A DNA stretch of 63,710 nt, taken from contig CALUCE010000012.1 of NCBI GenBank assembly GCA_943914475.1, positions 1-63,710 of the forward strand, in the 5' to 3' direction. Position 1 is the first letter of the stretch. The number at the start of each line of letters is the position of its first letter. Positions 15,970 through 24,079 of the stretch are shown here, piece after piece. Position numbers and translations under genes: made by a program. This DNA comes from an uncultured Anaerococcus sp. GTDB taxonomy: Bacteria; Bacillota; Clostridia; Tissierellales; Peptoniphilaceae. The notes beneath the pieces are model-generated. The model was given only the letters and a program-made list of their open reading frames with translations, made no database searches and had not been told where the DNA came from.

Positions 15970-16533
15970 ATGGAAAAGAAAAAGAATTTGATGACCTTAT
16001 TTTTATCAACCCTATATCTGTCTACCTTCACCTTTGGTGGGGGTTATGTTATAGTTTCCCTGATGAAAAATAAGTATGTAGATGAATTAGGCTGGCTTAC
16101 TAAAGAAGAAATGCTCGATATGGCTGCCATAGCCCAGTCTGCACCAGGAGCTATAGCAGTAAATGCAGCCCTGACTGTAGGCTTTAAGAGCTTTGGTTTG
16201 GTGGGAGCTTTGGTTGCCATGGTAGGGACGGTTTTGCCACCACTTATTATCATTTCTATCATATCTGTCTTTTATAACTGGTTTAAAAATAATCTAATCT
16301 TTTCCCTTGTGTTAAAGGGGATGCAGGCAGGAGTTTCTGCTCTTTTGATCAAGGTAATTATCGATATGACCAGAGAAGTTTTAAAAGAAGATAAGAAATT
16401 TTCCATAATAGTTATAGGAGCAGCCCTTACAGCTGCCCTAATATTTAAGGTCAACGTTATGTATATTATCCTAAGCCTCATAGGACTAGGTCTTTTGACA
16501 TCTATAACAGTTAGGAGGTCACATGCTTCTTAA
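15970..16533 (+). CDS. chromate transporter, short-chain subunit 1
   Basis: 187 residues from the ATG at 15970 (GGAG 5 nt upstream; an earlier TTG has no site). Contains the CHR-domain start TFGGGYVIVSLM, and AIAQSAPGAIAVNAALTVGF, with about five membrane segments. One of two single-domain CHR proteins that together equal a classical two-domain ChrA. The next gene overlaps by 11 nt. Such pairs act as heterodimeric anion exporters; chromate specificity is a family name, the physiological anion may differ. Confidence 0.9.
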   Translation: MEKKKNLMTLFLSTLYLSTFTFGGGYVIVSLMKNKYVDELGWLTKEEMLDMAAIAQSAPGAIAVNAALTVGFKSFGLVGALVAMVGTVLPPLIIISIISVFYNWFKNNLIFSLVLKGMQAGVSALLIKVIIDMTREVLKEDKKFSIIVIGAALTAALIFKVNVMYIILSLIGLGLLTSITVRRSHAS

Positions 16534-17086
16534 TTTATACCTTAGTTTTTTAAAGATAGGCCTTTTCTCCTTCGGTGGAGGATATGCAGCCCTTGCAGTT
16601 ATCCAGGATGAAGTAATCAACAACCAAGTCTGGCTAGACCTATCAGAATTTAACAACCTCATAACCATAAGCCAGATGACCCCAGGCCCTATAGGAATTA
16701 ATGCTGCAACCTTTGTTGGAACCAAGATTGGGGGAGTGGGAGGAGCTATTTTTGCTACCCTGGGCTTTGCTACTCCGTCACTTATAATAATTACAGGAAT
16801 TTCTTACCTATATACCAAGTATAGAAACTTGTCTATCATGGACAATATCTTGAAATTTTTAAGACCTGCTGTAGTGAGTCTTTTGGTAATAGCAGCTATT
16901 TCTATAGTATCTACAGCTCTTTTTGGAGAAGGAGAACTTATACTTTCAAATATTGATTATTTGATGGTAGTGCTTATAGGAATATCTCTTTATTTTTTAT
17001 ATAAGAAAAAAGCAGATCCTGTTAAGGTAATGATTTTCTCGGGTATTATTTATACCATAATAAGTCTTATACTTTCAAAAATGTAA
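16523..17086 (+). CDS. chromate transporter, short-chain subunit 2
   Basis: 187 residues, second CHR half: FSFGGGYAALAVIQDEV near the start and SQMTPGPIGINAATFVGTKIGG (residues about 52-73), five to six hydrophobic helices. Starts inside the end of the previous gene, in another frame, with AGGAGG upstream. Works as obligate partner of subunit 1 by family analogy. Confidence 0.9.
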   Translation: MLLNLYLSFLKIGLFSFGGGYAALAVIQDEVINNQVWLDLSEFNNLITISQMTPGPIGINAATFVGTKIGGVGGAIFATLGFATPSLIIITGISYLYTKYRNLSIMDNILKFLRPAVVSLLVIAAISIVSTALFGEGELILSNIDYLMVVLIGISLYFLYKKKADPVKVMIFSGIIYTIISLILSKM

Positions 17087-17145
17087 AACGACAATTAGGT
17101 TTCTTAAAACATTTGTAAGTTTATATAAGAAATATTGAAATAAAC

Positions 17146-17173
17146 TTGAATATATTTATAGTCCATGTATAAT
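17146..17173 (+). promoter_or_regulatory. promoter of the small membrane protein gene
   Basis: TTGAAT (17146-17151), 16-nt spacer ending ATG, TATAAT (17168-17173). AAAGGATG follows as ribosome binding site before the ATG at 17196. Confidence 0.6.
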
Positions 17174-17195
17174 AAAGACAAGAAAGGATGATTGT

Positions 17196-17414
17196 ATGGA
17201 AAGAGAAAACATAGAAAAATTGATAAAAGTTCTCGGCATAATCATGCTAGTAAGCCTAGGTCTTAAAGTTTTAGGATTTTTGCTTTCACTAGTATTTGGA
17301 ATTACAACCTTTTTACTAATGCCTTTACTCCTACTCATCTTAGTTTGTGGAGTGCCAATACTTGCAATTTATGGACTATACAAACTTGTAACTAGGAATA
17401 ACGACGTTTGGTAA
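17196..17414 (+). CDS. small membrane protein of unknown function
   Basis: 72 residues. Charged N-terminus MERENIEKLIK, then two hydrophobic helices (about 12-32 and 36-60) rich in Leu, Ile and Val, and a short polar tail ending RNNDVW. Own promoter, good ribosome binding site, own terminator, so it is likely real. No family recognised. Confidence 0.65.
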   Translation: MERENIEKLIKVLGIIMLVSLGLKVLGFLLSLVFGITTFLLMPLLLLILVCGVPILAIYGLYKLVTRNNDVW

Positions 17415-17445
17415 AATAAATAAGAATTTGGACATTTGAAAACAA

Positions 17446-17480
17446 AAAATAGAAGCTTCTATTCCAGAGGCTTCTATTTT
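17446..17480. terminator. bidirectional terminator
   Basis: ATAGAAGC pairs GCTTCTAT with A-run and T-run flanks. Ends the small membrane gene and, from the other strand, the HAD gene whose stop lies within it. Confidence 0.85.
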
Positions 17481-18283
17481 TTTAATACAAATTTTTCTAT
17501 AGCTTCTCCAACAGCTCCTTCGTTGTTGGTGGCTATGGTTATATAGTCTGCAGTTTCTTTTACTTGTAGGTGGGCGTTTTGGACCGCGGCTGATGTTCCT
17601 GCCATATAGAGCATTTCTATATCATTGTAGTTATCTCCTATGGTCAGAGTTTCATCTATGCTTATGCCATACATCTGGCATACTTTTTCTAGGGCTACTC
17701 CCTTGTTGACGTTTTTGGCATTTATTTCCATATATATATCTGATGAATAGGAAATTGCCACATCCCAATCACATAGTACTGCCACATCAGGTTCTAGTCC
17801 CATAAGATAGTTAAGATCGTAGTTTTTTATGATAGTCTTAACTATAATCTCATCTTCTATAAAGTCTATATCCTTACTATCTAGGAAAATTACATCCTCG
17901 ATTTTCTTATCCGGTATAGATTTATCTTCTTCTAGGATATAAACATGTTTGTCTGTATATATTTCGCAGTGAAGGTTTCTGTCAAAACAATAGTCATAGA
18001 TTTTTTTTGCTTTTGGATAGCCAAGGGGGAAGGAGTCTACTATTTCCTTGGTCTTATTTTCCATTATTATTCCACCATTACAAAGGATAGAGTACTTGCC
18101 TTCTTTTTCTATGTCTATTTCTTCTAGTAAGTTTCTTAGTTGGTAGGGTGCCCTACCAGAGGCAAGCATAACCTTAACTCCCATATCTTGGGCTTTTTTG
18201 ATAGCTTCTTTATTTCTTGGATGGACGGTTTGGTCTGTGCAAATCAAGGTTTCGTCTATATCGCTTACGACTAATTTTATCAT
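17474..18283 (-). CDS. Cof-type HAD-superfamily hydrolase
   Basis: 269 residues. HAD motif I VSDIDETLICTD (residues 5-16), motif II MLASGRAP, motif IV GDNYNDIEML near 216, with the C2 cap typical of Cof/YidA phosphatases between them. Cytosolic phosphatase of small phosphorylated metabolites; substrate not predictable. Probably co-transcribed with the upstream glutaredoxin-like gene (37 nt gap). Confidence 0.92.
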   Translation of the reverse strand: MIKLVVSDIDETLICTDQTVHPRNKEAIKKAQDMGVKVMLASGRAPYQLRNLLEEIDIEKEGKYSILCNGGIIMENKTKEIVDSFPLGYPKAKKIYDYCFDRNLHCEIYTDKHVYILEEDKSIPDKKIEDVIFLDSKDIDFIEDEIIVKTIIKNYDLNYLMGLEPDVAVLCDWDVAISYSSDIYMEINAKNVNKGVALEKVCQMYGISIDETLTIGDNYNDIEMLYMAGTSAAVQNAHLQVKETADYITIATNNEGAVGEAIEKFVLKK

Positions 18284-18320
18284 TTACTCACCTTCTTTCC
18301 TTGATAATTTATAAAATTTT

Positions 18321-18545
18321 TTATTTTTTAAGAAATTCTATAATATCATTAGATTCATAGAGATATTCGCCATCGTGGTAGAGGCAAGGAACTTGTCTTT
18401 TTCCTCCGTTTTGAACTAATTCTAGCATGGCATCTCTATCTTCGTTTATGTTTACTATTTCCATTTCTATGTTGTTTTCTTTCATAAAGTTTTCAACTCT
18501 TCTACAAAATGGGCAATTTGTTCCTACATATAATCTTCTTTCCAT
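18321..18545 (-). CDS. glutaredoxin-like thioredoxin-fold protein
   Basis: 74 residues with the redox motif CPFC at residues 10-13, cis-Pro segment QVPCLYHDG and C-terminal ESNDIIEFL helix, i.e. a short NrdH/YruB-like glutaredoxin. A third Cys follows the cis-Pro. Cytosolic disulfide reductant; the partner is unknown. Confidence 0.88.
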   Translation of the reverse strand: MERRLYVGTNCPFCRRVENFMKENNIEMEIVNINEDRDAMLELVQNGGKRQVPCLYHDGEYLYESNDIIEFLKK

Positions 18546-18657
18546 ATTTTTTTCCTTTCTATATTAAATCAAAACTACTTTCAAGCTTTGTCTTTTCCAT
18601 AATTTCTCCAATATGATATACTATACTAGTGTCGATAAAAAATTTAAAGGTGATAAT

Positions 18658-19443
18658 ATGAAATCAAAGCTAATGAAAGTATTTAGGTTCATTTTAGTCG
18701 TAATAATAATTGGATGTCTTGTCATACTTGGAAAGAGATTTTATGACTATAGGACCAATGCAAAAAATAATCAATATATCGAAAGTGTACTAAATAAAGT
18801 AGATGAAGAAGAACCTTCAGAAGAAGAAAATCCTGATGCATCTGTCGCAGACGACGATGCGGCTTGGGATAAAAAAGAAAAGAAATTTATGAAGGTTGTA
18901 GACGAGCTAAAGGCTCAAAATTCTGATGTAGTAGGATTTATAGAAATTCCTGCGCTAAATATTGCTTATCCTTTGCTAAAGGGACCAGACAATGATTTCT
19001 ATTTAAGAAAGGGTCTTAACAAGCAATACGATATAGCAGGTTCTATCTTTATAGATGCAAATAATGCCGGTGACTTAAACGATGATAATACAGTAATCTA
19101 TGGCCACCACTTGGAAATAGACTCCATGTTTACCAGACTTCACGAGCTTCGTGATCAAAAATTTGCAGAAGAGCATAGGGAAATTTATATAACATCTGAA
19201 GACGGACTTAGGGAATATGAAATATTCGCAGTCTTTGGAACACCTGCAGGCTATGATTACAGGACTCTAGGTTTTAGGTATCCGGAAGAGAAGATTAACT
19301 ATTTCAACAAATTAAAGGCAAACTCAGAAGTTTCTTTAAATACTGATGATTTTACCGGAGACAGTAAGATAATTACCTTGTCAACTTGTGAATACGACTA
19401 TGACGATCAAAGGTTGGCAGTACAAGCAGTAAGGGTTAAATAG
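18658..19443 (+). CDS. class B-type sortase
   Basis: 261 residues. N-terminal membrane anchor (residues about 8-27) and an external catalytic domain. Active-site His in YGHHLEID, Cys in LSTCEYDYDD and Arg in QRLAVQAVRV; TLSTC and the longer N-terminal region fit class B. The ATG at 18658 has AAAGGTGA upstream and is preferred over the ATG at 18613. No LPXTG-type substrate is encoded nearby, so the substrate is elsewhere. Its TAG stop shares its last base with the GTG start of the next gene. Confidence 0.92.
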   Translation: MKSKLMKVFRFILVVIIIGCLVILGKRFYDYRTNAKNNQYIESVLNKVDEEEPSEEENPDASVADDDAAWDKKEKKFMKVVDELKAQNSDVVGFIEIPALNIAYPLLKGPDNDFYLRKGLNKQYDIAGSIFIDANNAGDLNDDNTVIYGHHLEIDSMFTRLHELRDQKFAEEHREIYITSEDGLREYEIFAVFGTPAGYDYRTLGFRYPEEKINYFNKLKANSEVSLNTDDFTGDSKIITLSTCEYDYDDQRLAVQAVRVK

Positions 19444-20348
19444 TGGAAAGATTTAAAGTAGAAAAAGATAAAAATTTAAATATCAAACAAGTAGGGGAAG
19501 AATTGGTTCTAGTAACCGATTCTTTTGACCCTAAACATGTTTTTGAATGCGGGCAGTGTTTTAACTTCCATCTAGAAGAGGATGGATCTTACACTGCTGT
19601 TTTCATGAGAAAAATTATTAATGTAAGTAAGAAAGACGACAAAATAATCTTTAAAAACATATCTATGGAAGATTTCTATGAATATTTTTATGATTATTTT
19701 GACTTTGGAGAAGACTACCAGGCTATAAAAGATACCATATCGAAGGATGAATCCATCAAAAAGGCTTGTGATTATGGTTATGGAATAAGGATATTAAACC
19801 AAGAAGTCTTTGAAACTATAATTTCCTTTATAATTTCAGCCAACAACCAAATCCCAAGAATCAAAAAGGCTGTAAGGATTATTTCGGAAAGATATGGAGA
19901 CTATCTTGGCGAATATAATGGAAGGAAATACTATTCTTTCCCAGAAGCAGAAGTTTTGGCCAAGGCAAAGCCAGAAGACTTAAGAGAATTTGCCAGGGTT
20001 GGATTTAGGGATAAAAGAATAGTAGAAACTTCCCAAATGATAGCAGGAGGTTACCTAGATTTTGAAAAAGACAGAAAACTTCCTACAGAAGATTTAAGAA
20101 AAAAATTAATGGAATTTCCAGGTGTAGGACCCAAGGTTGCAGACTGTATCCTACTTTTTGCCTACCATAGGAGGGAGACTTTCCCTGTAGATGTTTGGAT
20201 AAAAAGAGTAATGGAAACTCTCTTTATAGGAAGAGAAGTACCCAAAAAACAAATTACAACTTATGCAGATGAGTACTTTGGAGACCTCGCTGGCTATGTC
20301 CAACAATATCTTTTCTTTTATGGAAGAGAAAACGCCATAGGAAAGTAA
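19443..20348 (+). CDS. 8-oxoguanine/3-methyladenine DNA glycosylase (OGG1 type)
   Basis: 301 residues, GTG start in the TAGTG overlap with the sortase gene. OGG_N-like domain with FECGQCFNFHLEEDG (residues about 34-48), then HhH-GPD: LMEFPGVGPKVADCILLFA carries the hairpin and catalytic Lys, and FPVDVWIKRVME the catalytic Asp. Bifunctional removal of oxidised purines in the cytosol is expected. Coupling to a sortase has no obvious functional sense. Confidence 0.9.
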   Translation: MERFKVEKDKNLNIKQVGEELVLVTDSFDPKHVFECGQCFNFHLEEDGSYTAVFMRKIINVSKKDDKIIFKNISMEDFYEYFYDYFDFGEDYQAIKDTISKDESIKKACDYGYGIRILNQEVFETIISFIISANNQIPRIKKAVRIISERYGDYLGEYNGRKYYSFPEAEVLAKAKPEDLREFARVGFRDKRIVETSQMIAGGYLDFEKDRKLPTEDLRKKLMEFPGVGPKVADCILLFAYHRRETFPVDVWIKRVMETLFIGREVPKKQITTYADEYFGDLAGYVQQYLFFYGRENAIGK

Positions 20349-20434
20349 AAGTAAGCCTTTTTATCTAAAACTTTATCAAATAATTTCTTAAAGACTTGCA
20401 AAATATTTTTATAATCGTATATTTATAATGTGAC

Positions 20435-20461
20435 TTAGCACTAGACTAGCTTGAGTGCTAA
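20435..20461 (+). promoter_or_regulatory. CIRCE operator (HrcA site)
   Basis: TTAGCACTA-N9-GAGTGCTAA, one mismatch to the TTAGCACTC-N9-GAGTGCTAA consensus. A TATAAT lies just upstream at 20424-20429. HrcA repression of groESL in Firmicutes is established; hrcA itself is not in this window. Confidence 0.95.
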
Positions 20462-20474
20462 AAAGGAGGATTTA

Positions 20475-20756
20475 ATGAAATTACAACCAATCGGAAAAAG
20501 AATAGTTATAAAGAAAGTTGAAGCTGAAAAAACTACCTCATCAGGAATAGTACTTCCACAATCTGCCCAAGAAAAACCACAATATGCAGAAGTAGTTGCT
20601 ATCAGCGAAGATGTTATAAATGATGAAGAAGTAAAAAGTGTATTAGAAGTAGGAGATAAGGTTATATATTCCCAATATTCAGGAACAGATGTAAAACTTG
20701 ACGATGAAGAATATATAGTTATCAAATACGAAGACGTACTAGCAGTTGTTAGATAA
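20475..20756 (+). CDS. groES: co-chaperonin GroES
   Basis: 93 residues, family length. MKLQPIGKRIVIKKVEAEK start, mobile loop TTSSGIVLPQSAQEKPQ, and GDKVIYSQYSGTDVKLDDEEYIVI. The ATG at 20475 is preceded by AAAGGAGG; the earlier ATG at 20451 lies inside CIRCE and is not used. Heptameric lid for GroEL. Confidence 0.97.
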   Translation: MKLQPIGKRIVIKKVEAEKTTSSGIVLPQSAQEKPQYAEVVAISEDVINDEEVKSVLEVGDKVIYSQYSGTDVKLDDEEYIVIKYEDVLAVVR

Positions 20757-20767
20757 GGAGAGATAAA

Positions 20768-22384
20768 ATGGCGAAAGAACTACACTACGGAAAAGACGCA
20801 AGAGACGGTCTTGAAAGAGGAATAGATAAATTAACAGATGCTGTAAAAGTTACACTTGGACCAAAGGGAAGAAATGTTGTTTTAGATAAACCTTTTGGTG
20901 CTCCAACCATTACTAACGATGGTGTAACCATAGCCCAAGAAATCGAACTAGAAGATAGATTTGAAAACATGGGTGCCCAACTTGTAAAAGAAGTAGCAAC
21001 AAAAACTAATGACGTTGCAGGTGATGGTACAACTACAGCTACAGTTTTGGCTCAAGCTATCATCAAAGAAGGACTTAAAAACCTTGCAGCAGGAGCAAAC
21101 CCAGTTGTTCTAAACAAGGGACTAAAACAAGCATCAGACCTTGTAGTTGACTACATCAAGGATAGCTCAAGAATAGTAGAAGACAAAAAAGCTATCGAAC
21201 AAGTAGGAACTATCTCATCAGCCGATCCAGAAATCGGTAAATTTATAGCAGATGCTATGGAAAAAGTTGGAAATGATGGGGTAATTACTGTTGAAGAATC
21301 AAAAACAACAGAAACTCACCTTGATGTTGTAGAAGGTATGGAATTTGATAAGGGCTACCTATCACCATATATGGCAACAGACAACGAAAAAATGGTAGCA
21401 AACCTTGATGAGCCATACATCCTAATCACAGACAAAAAGATTTCAAACATCCAAGAAATTCTACCACTATTAGAAGAAATAGTACAAGCTTCAAAACCAC
21501 TATTGATTATAGCTGACGATGTAGAAGGAGAAGCCCTAACAACTCTTGTTCTTAACAAACTAAGAGGAACCTTCAATGTAGTAGCTGTAAAAGCTCCAGG
21601 CTTTGGAGATAGAAGAAAGGCTATGCTAGAAGATATAGCAGTTCTTACAGATGGTAAGGTAATTTCATCAGATCTTTCTATGGAACTAAAAGAAACAACC
21701 CTTGATATGCTTGGAAAAGCTAAAAAAGTAAAGGTTGACAAGGACCAAACTGTAATAGTAGAAGGTAGAGGAGATAAGACCCTACTTGAAGAAAGAGTTG
21801 AAACAATCAGAAAACAACTTGAAGCTACAGACTCAGAATACGACAAGGAAAAACTTGAAGAAAGAATAGCAAAACTTGCAGGTGGAGTAGCAGTAATCAA
21901 CGTTGGAGCTGCCACAGAAACAGAAATGCAAGAAAAGAAATACAGAATCGAAGATGCTCTATCAGCAACAAGAGCAGCAGTAGAAGAAGGTATAGTAGCA
22001 GGTGGTGGAACAGTCCTAATCGAAGCTATCAACAAGGTAACAGAACTTAAAGATAAGCTTGAAGGAGACGAAAAAACAGGAGCTGCTATTATAGAAAGAG
22101 CTCTAGAAGCACCAACCAGACAAATCGTAGAAAACGCAGGTGTTGACGGATCTGTAGTAGTAGAAAATATTAGAAGAGCTGGCGGCAACGAAGGTTACGA
22201 TGCCTACGAAGACAAATATGTAAACATGTTTGATGCAGGAATCGTAGAACCAACCAAGGTAACCAGATCAGCCCTACAAAATGCAGTATCAGTAGCTTCC
22301 ATGATCCTTACAACAGAGGCAGCAGTTGCAGATATCAAAGAAGAAGAACCAGAAATGCCACAAATGCCTCCAATGGGATACTAA
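20768..22384 (+). CDS. groEL: chaperonin GroEL
   Basis: 538 residues, full length. ATP-binding GDGTTTATVLAQAI (residues about 85-98), apical domain normal, and NVGAATETEMQEKKYRIEDALSATRAA block. The C-terminal tail is a short Met/Pro-rich variant (PQMPPMGY) of the usual GGM repeats. Begins 11 nt after groES under the same CIRCE control. Tetradecameric folding cage. Confidence 0.98.
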   Translation: MAKELHYGKDARDGLERGIDKLTDAVKVTLGPKGRNVVLDKPFGAPTITNDGVTIAQEIELEDRFENMGAQLVKEVATKTNDVAGDGTTTATVLAQAIIKEGLKNLAAGANPVVLNKGLKQASDLVVDYIKDSSRIVEDKKAIEQVGTISSADPEIGKFIADAMEKVGNDGVITVEESKTTETHLDVVEGMEFDKGYLSPYMATDNEKMVANLDEPYILITDKKISNIQEILPLLEEIVQASKPLLIIADDVEGEALTTLVLNKLRGTFNVVAVKAPGFGDRRKAMLEDIAVLTDGKVISSDLSMELKETTLDMLGKAKKVKVDKDQTVIVEGRGDKTLLEERVETIRKQLEATDSEYDKEKLEERIAKLAGGVAVINVGAATETEMQEKKYRIEDALSATRAAVEEGIVAGGGTVLIEAINKVTELKDKLEGDEKTGAAIIERALEAPTRQIVENAGVDGSVVVENIRRAGGNEGYDAYEDKYVNMFDAGIVEPTKVTRSALQNAVSVASMILTTEAAVADIKEEEPEMPQMPPMGY

Positions 22385-22409
22385 AATAAATAGATTTAAT
22401 AAAAGACAA

Positions 22410-22447
22410 AAGCTCTTGCAAGACTTAAACTTGCAAGAGCTTCTTTT
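22410..22447. terminator. terminator after groEL
   Basis: AAGCTCTTGCAAG (22410-22422) pairs CTTGCAAGAGCTT (22430-22442), 13 bp, followed by CTTTT. It can also serve the convergent MATE gene. Confidence 0.9.
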
Positions 22448-22474
22448 ATCTTATAATTTTCTCTTTTCTCATTT

Positions 22475-23797
22475 TTATAAATCCAATAATATCAGATATT
22501 GCCAACCTATAGGTATGGACCACCAGATAGCTTGTACACCAAAACTTGGATTTGGAGCAAGTCCGTATGAAAGTCCAACTCTAGTTCCCAGACTTGCTAT
22601 AGTTAGAACTATGGACATAAAAGGCTTACCCCAACCTCTAAACATACCATAGAACAAGAAGAGATAGCCTATTAGAACATAAAAACTTCCCTCAATCCTT
22701 AAATAATTAACCCCAACATCAATAACATCTTGACCTCCTTCTGATAAGAATAATCTCATCAGATTTGGAGCGAAGACAAAAACGAAGATAGATATTGGTA
22801 TACATACCAGGGTCAATATTTTAAAAGATGCCTTGGTCCCTCTTGAAATTCTATCAAGCTTACCAGCGCCCAGGTTTTGAGCCATAAAGGTAGAAAAGGC
22901 ATTACCAAAGTCTTGGACAGGTACATAGGCTAGGGTATCAATTTTTACAGCACAGGCAAAACCTGCCATAACTGTAACTCCAAAGGAATTAACCAAGGCC
23001 TGAATCATCAAGATTCCTAGATTCATAACTGACTGCTGAATACTAGAAAGAGATGAGAAATTCACTATCTCTAAGGCAATATTCTTTTCAAAAACCATAT
23101 TTTCCTTACTTATATTAATTTCCTTTAAAGACCTGTGACAAGCTATGGCAAGGCCGATACCAGAGAAAATCTGAGCAATCAAAGTAGCAAGGGCTGCTCC
23201 AAAAACTCCCATATCAAAAGAAATAATAAAAACTAGGTCTAAAATAATATTTATTATAGTAGCCAAGACCAAAAATACCAAGGGAGATGTAGAGTTTCCC
23301 ATAGATCTAAAAACACCACTATAAAAATTATAAAGAAAAACAAAAAATATACCCCAAAAAACTGTAAAAGTATAGGTTAGAGAAAGGTCCATTATTGCCT
23401 TTGGAATTTTTATTATCTCAAATATGGGCTCTGTATAAACTAAGGATAAGATATTAATAATAAGAGCAGTTATACCAATAAGAACAAATGACATAAAGAA
23501 GCTTTTTTGTAAAGATACATAATCTTTTCTTCCATAAAACTTAGAAAAGACCACAGAAGCTCCTATGCATAAGCCGATAAGTATAGATGTAATAAAAATC
23601 ATAAGACTATAGGTAGAACCAACAGCAGCTAGGGCATCTTGGGCCACATACCTACCGACAATCAAGGTATCGGCTAGGTTATAAACTTGCTGGAATACAT
23701 TACCCAGGGCTAGAGGAATAGCGAACTTTATTATGGACTTTGCTTCATCACCCCTAGTCATATCAAAAGTCTTTCCAAAATTTTTTAAAAAACTCAT
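22475..23797 (-). CDS. MATE-family efflux transporter
   Basis: 440 residues with twelve hydrophobic segments in two matching halves. IIKFAIPLALGNVFQQVYNLADTLIVGRYV (first half, residues about 22-51) is the typical MatE start. Drug/cation antiporter of the cytoplasmic membrane; substrate unknown. Monocistronic, ending near the groEL terminator. Confidence 0.92.
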   Translation of the reverse strand: MSFLKNFGKTFDMTRGDEAKSIIKFAIPLALGNVFQQVYNLADTLIVGRYVAQDALAAVGSTYSLMIFITSILIGLCIGASVVFSKFYGRKDYVSLQKSFFMSFVLIGITALIINILSLVYTEPIFEIIKIPKAIMDLSLTYTFTVFWGIFFVFLYNFYSGVFRSMGNSTSPLVFLVLATIINIILDLVFIISFDMGVFGAALATLIAQIFSGIGLAIACHRSLKEINISKENMVFEKNIALEIVNFSSLSSIQQSVMNLGILMIQALVNSFGVTVMAGFACAVKIDTLAYVPVQDFGNAFSTFMAQNLGAGKLDRISRGTKASFKILTLVCIPISIFVFVFAPNLMRLFLSEGGQDVIDVGVNYLRIEGSFYVLIGYLFLFYGMFRGWGKPFMSIVLTIASLGTRVGLSYGLAPNPSFGVQAIWWSIPIGWQYLILLDL

Positions 23798-23917
23798 TCT
23801 CTTCCTCCCAGGCTTATTATAACATAGGCACTTAATAAGCTTATTTGAAATTTTTTTAAAAATTCTATTAAAAAATTATTAAATTTTATAGTATAATAAA
23901 AAAACGAGGTAGAAAAA

Positions 23918-24055
23918 AAGAAAGCGCCAGATCCCTTTGGGATGACGAGGAATAGACTTATCGAAAATTCGGCGGGTGGTCTGTAGGCTCACAGCCTTAG
24001 TATATAACAAAAAATATGAGCAATCATATAACAGAAAGTATACCGTGGCCTCAAA
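23918..24055 (+). ncRNA. glmS ribozyme-riboswitch
   Basis: Diagnostic core AAAGCGCCAGA at 23921, then GATGACGAGGAAT, TTATCGAAAATTCGGCGGGT and a 3' pseudoknot-type region ending near GTGGCCTC. Cleavage is expected between A23923 and G23924. It lies directly before glmS; glucosamine-6-phosphate activates self-cleavage and lowers glmS mRNA, as established for the family. A TATAAT at 23892-23897 is the likely -10. Boundaries approximate. Confidence 0.96.
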
Positions 24056-24079
24056 AATTTAATATATGAGGAGGATACT

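Noticed and set aside
21355..22188. 277-codon minus-strand ORF rich in Ser
   Set aside because: Exact antisense of groEL; an artefact of its codon bias.
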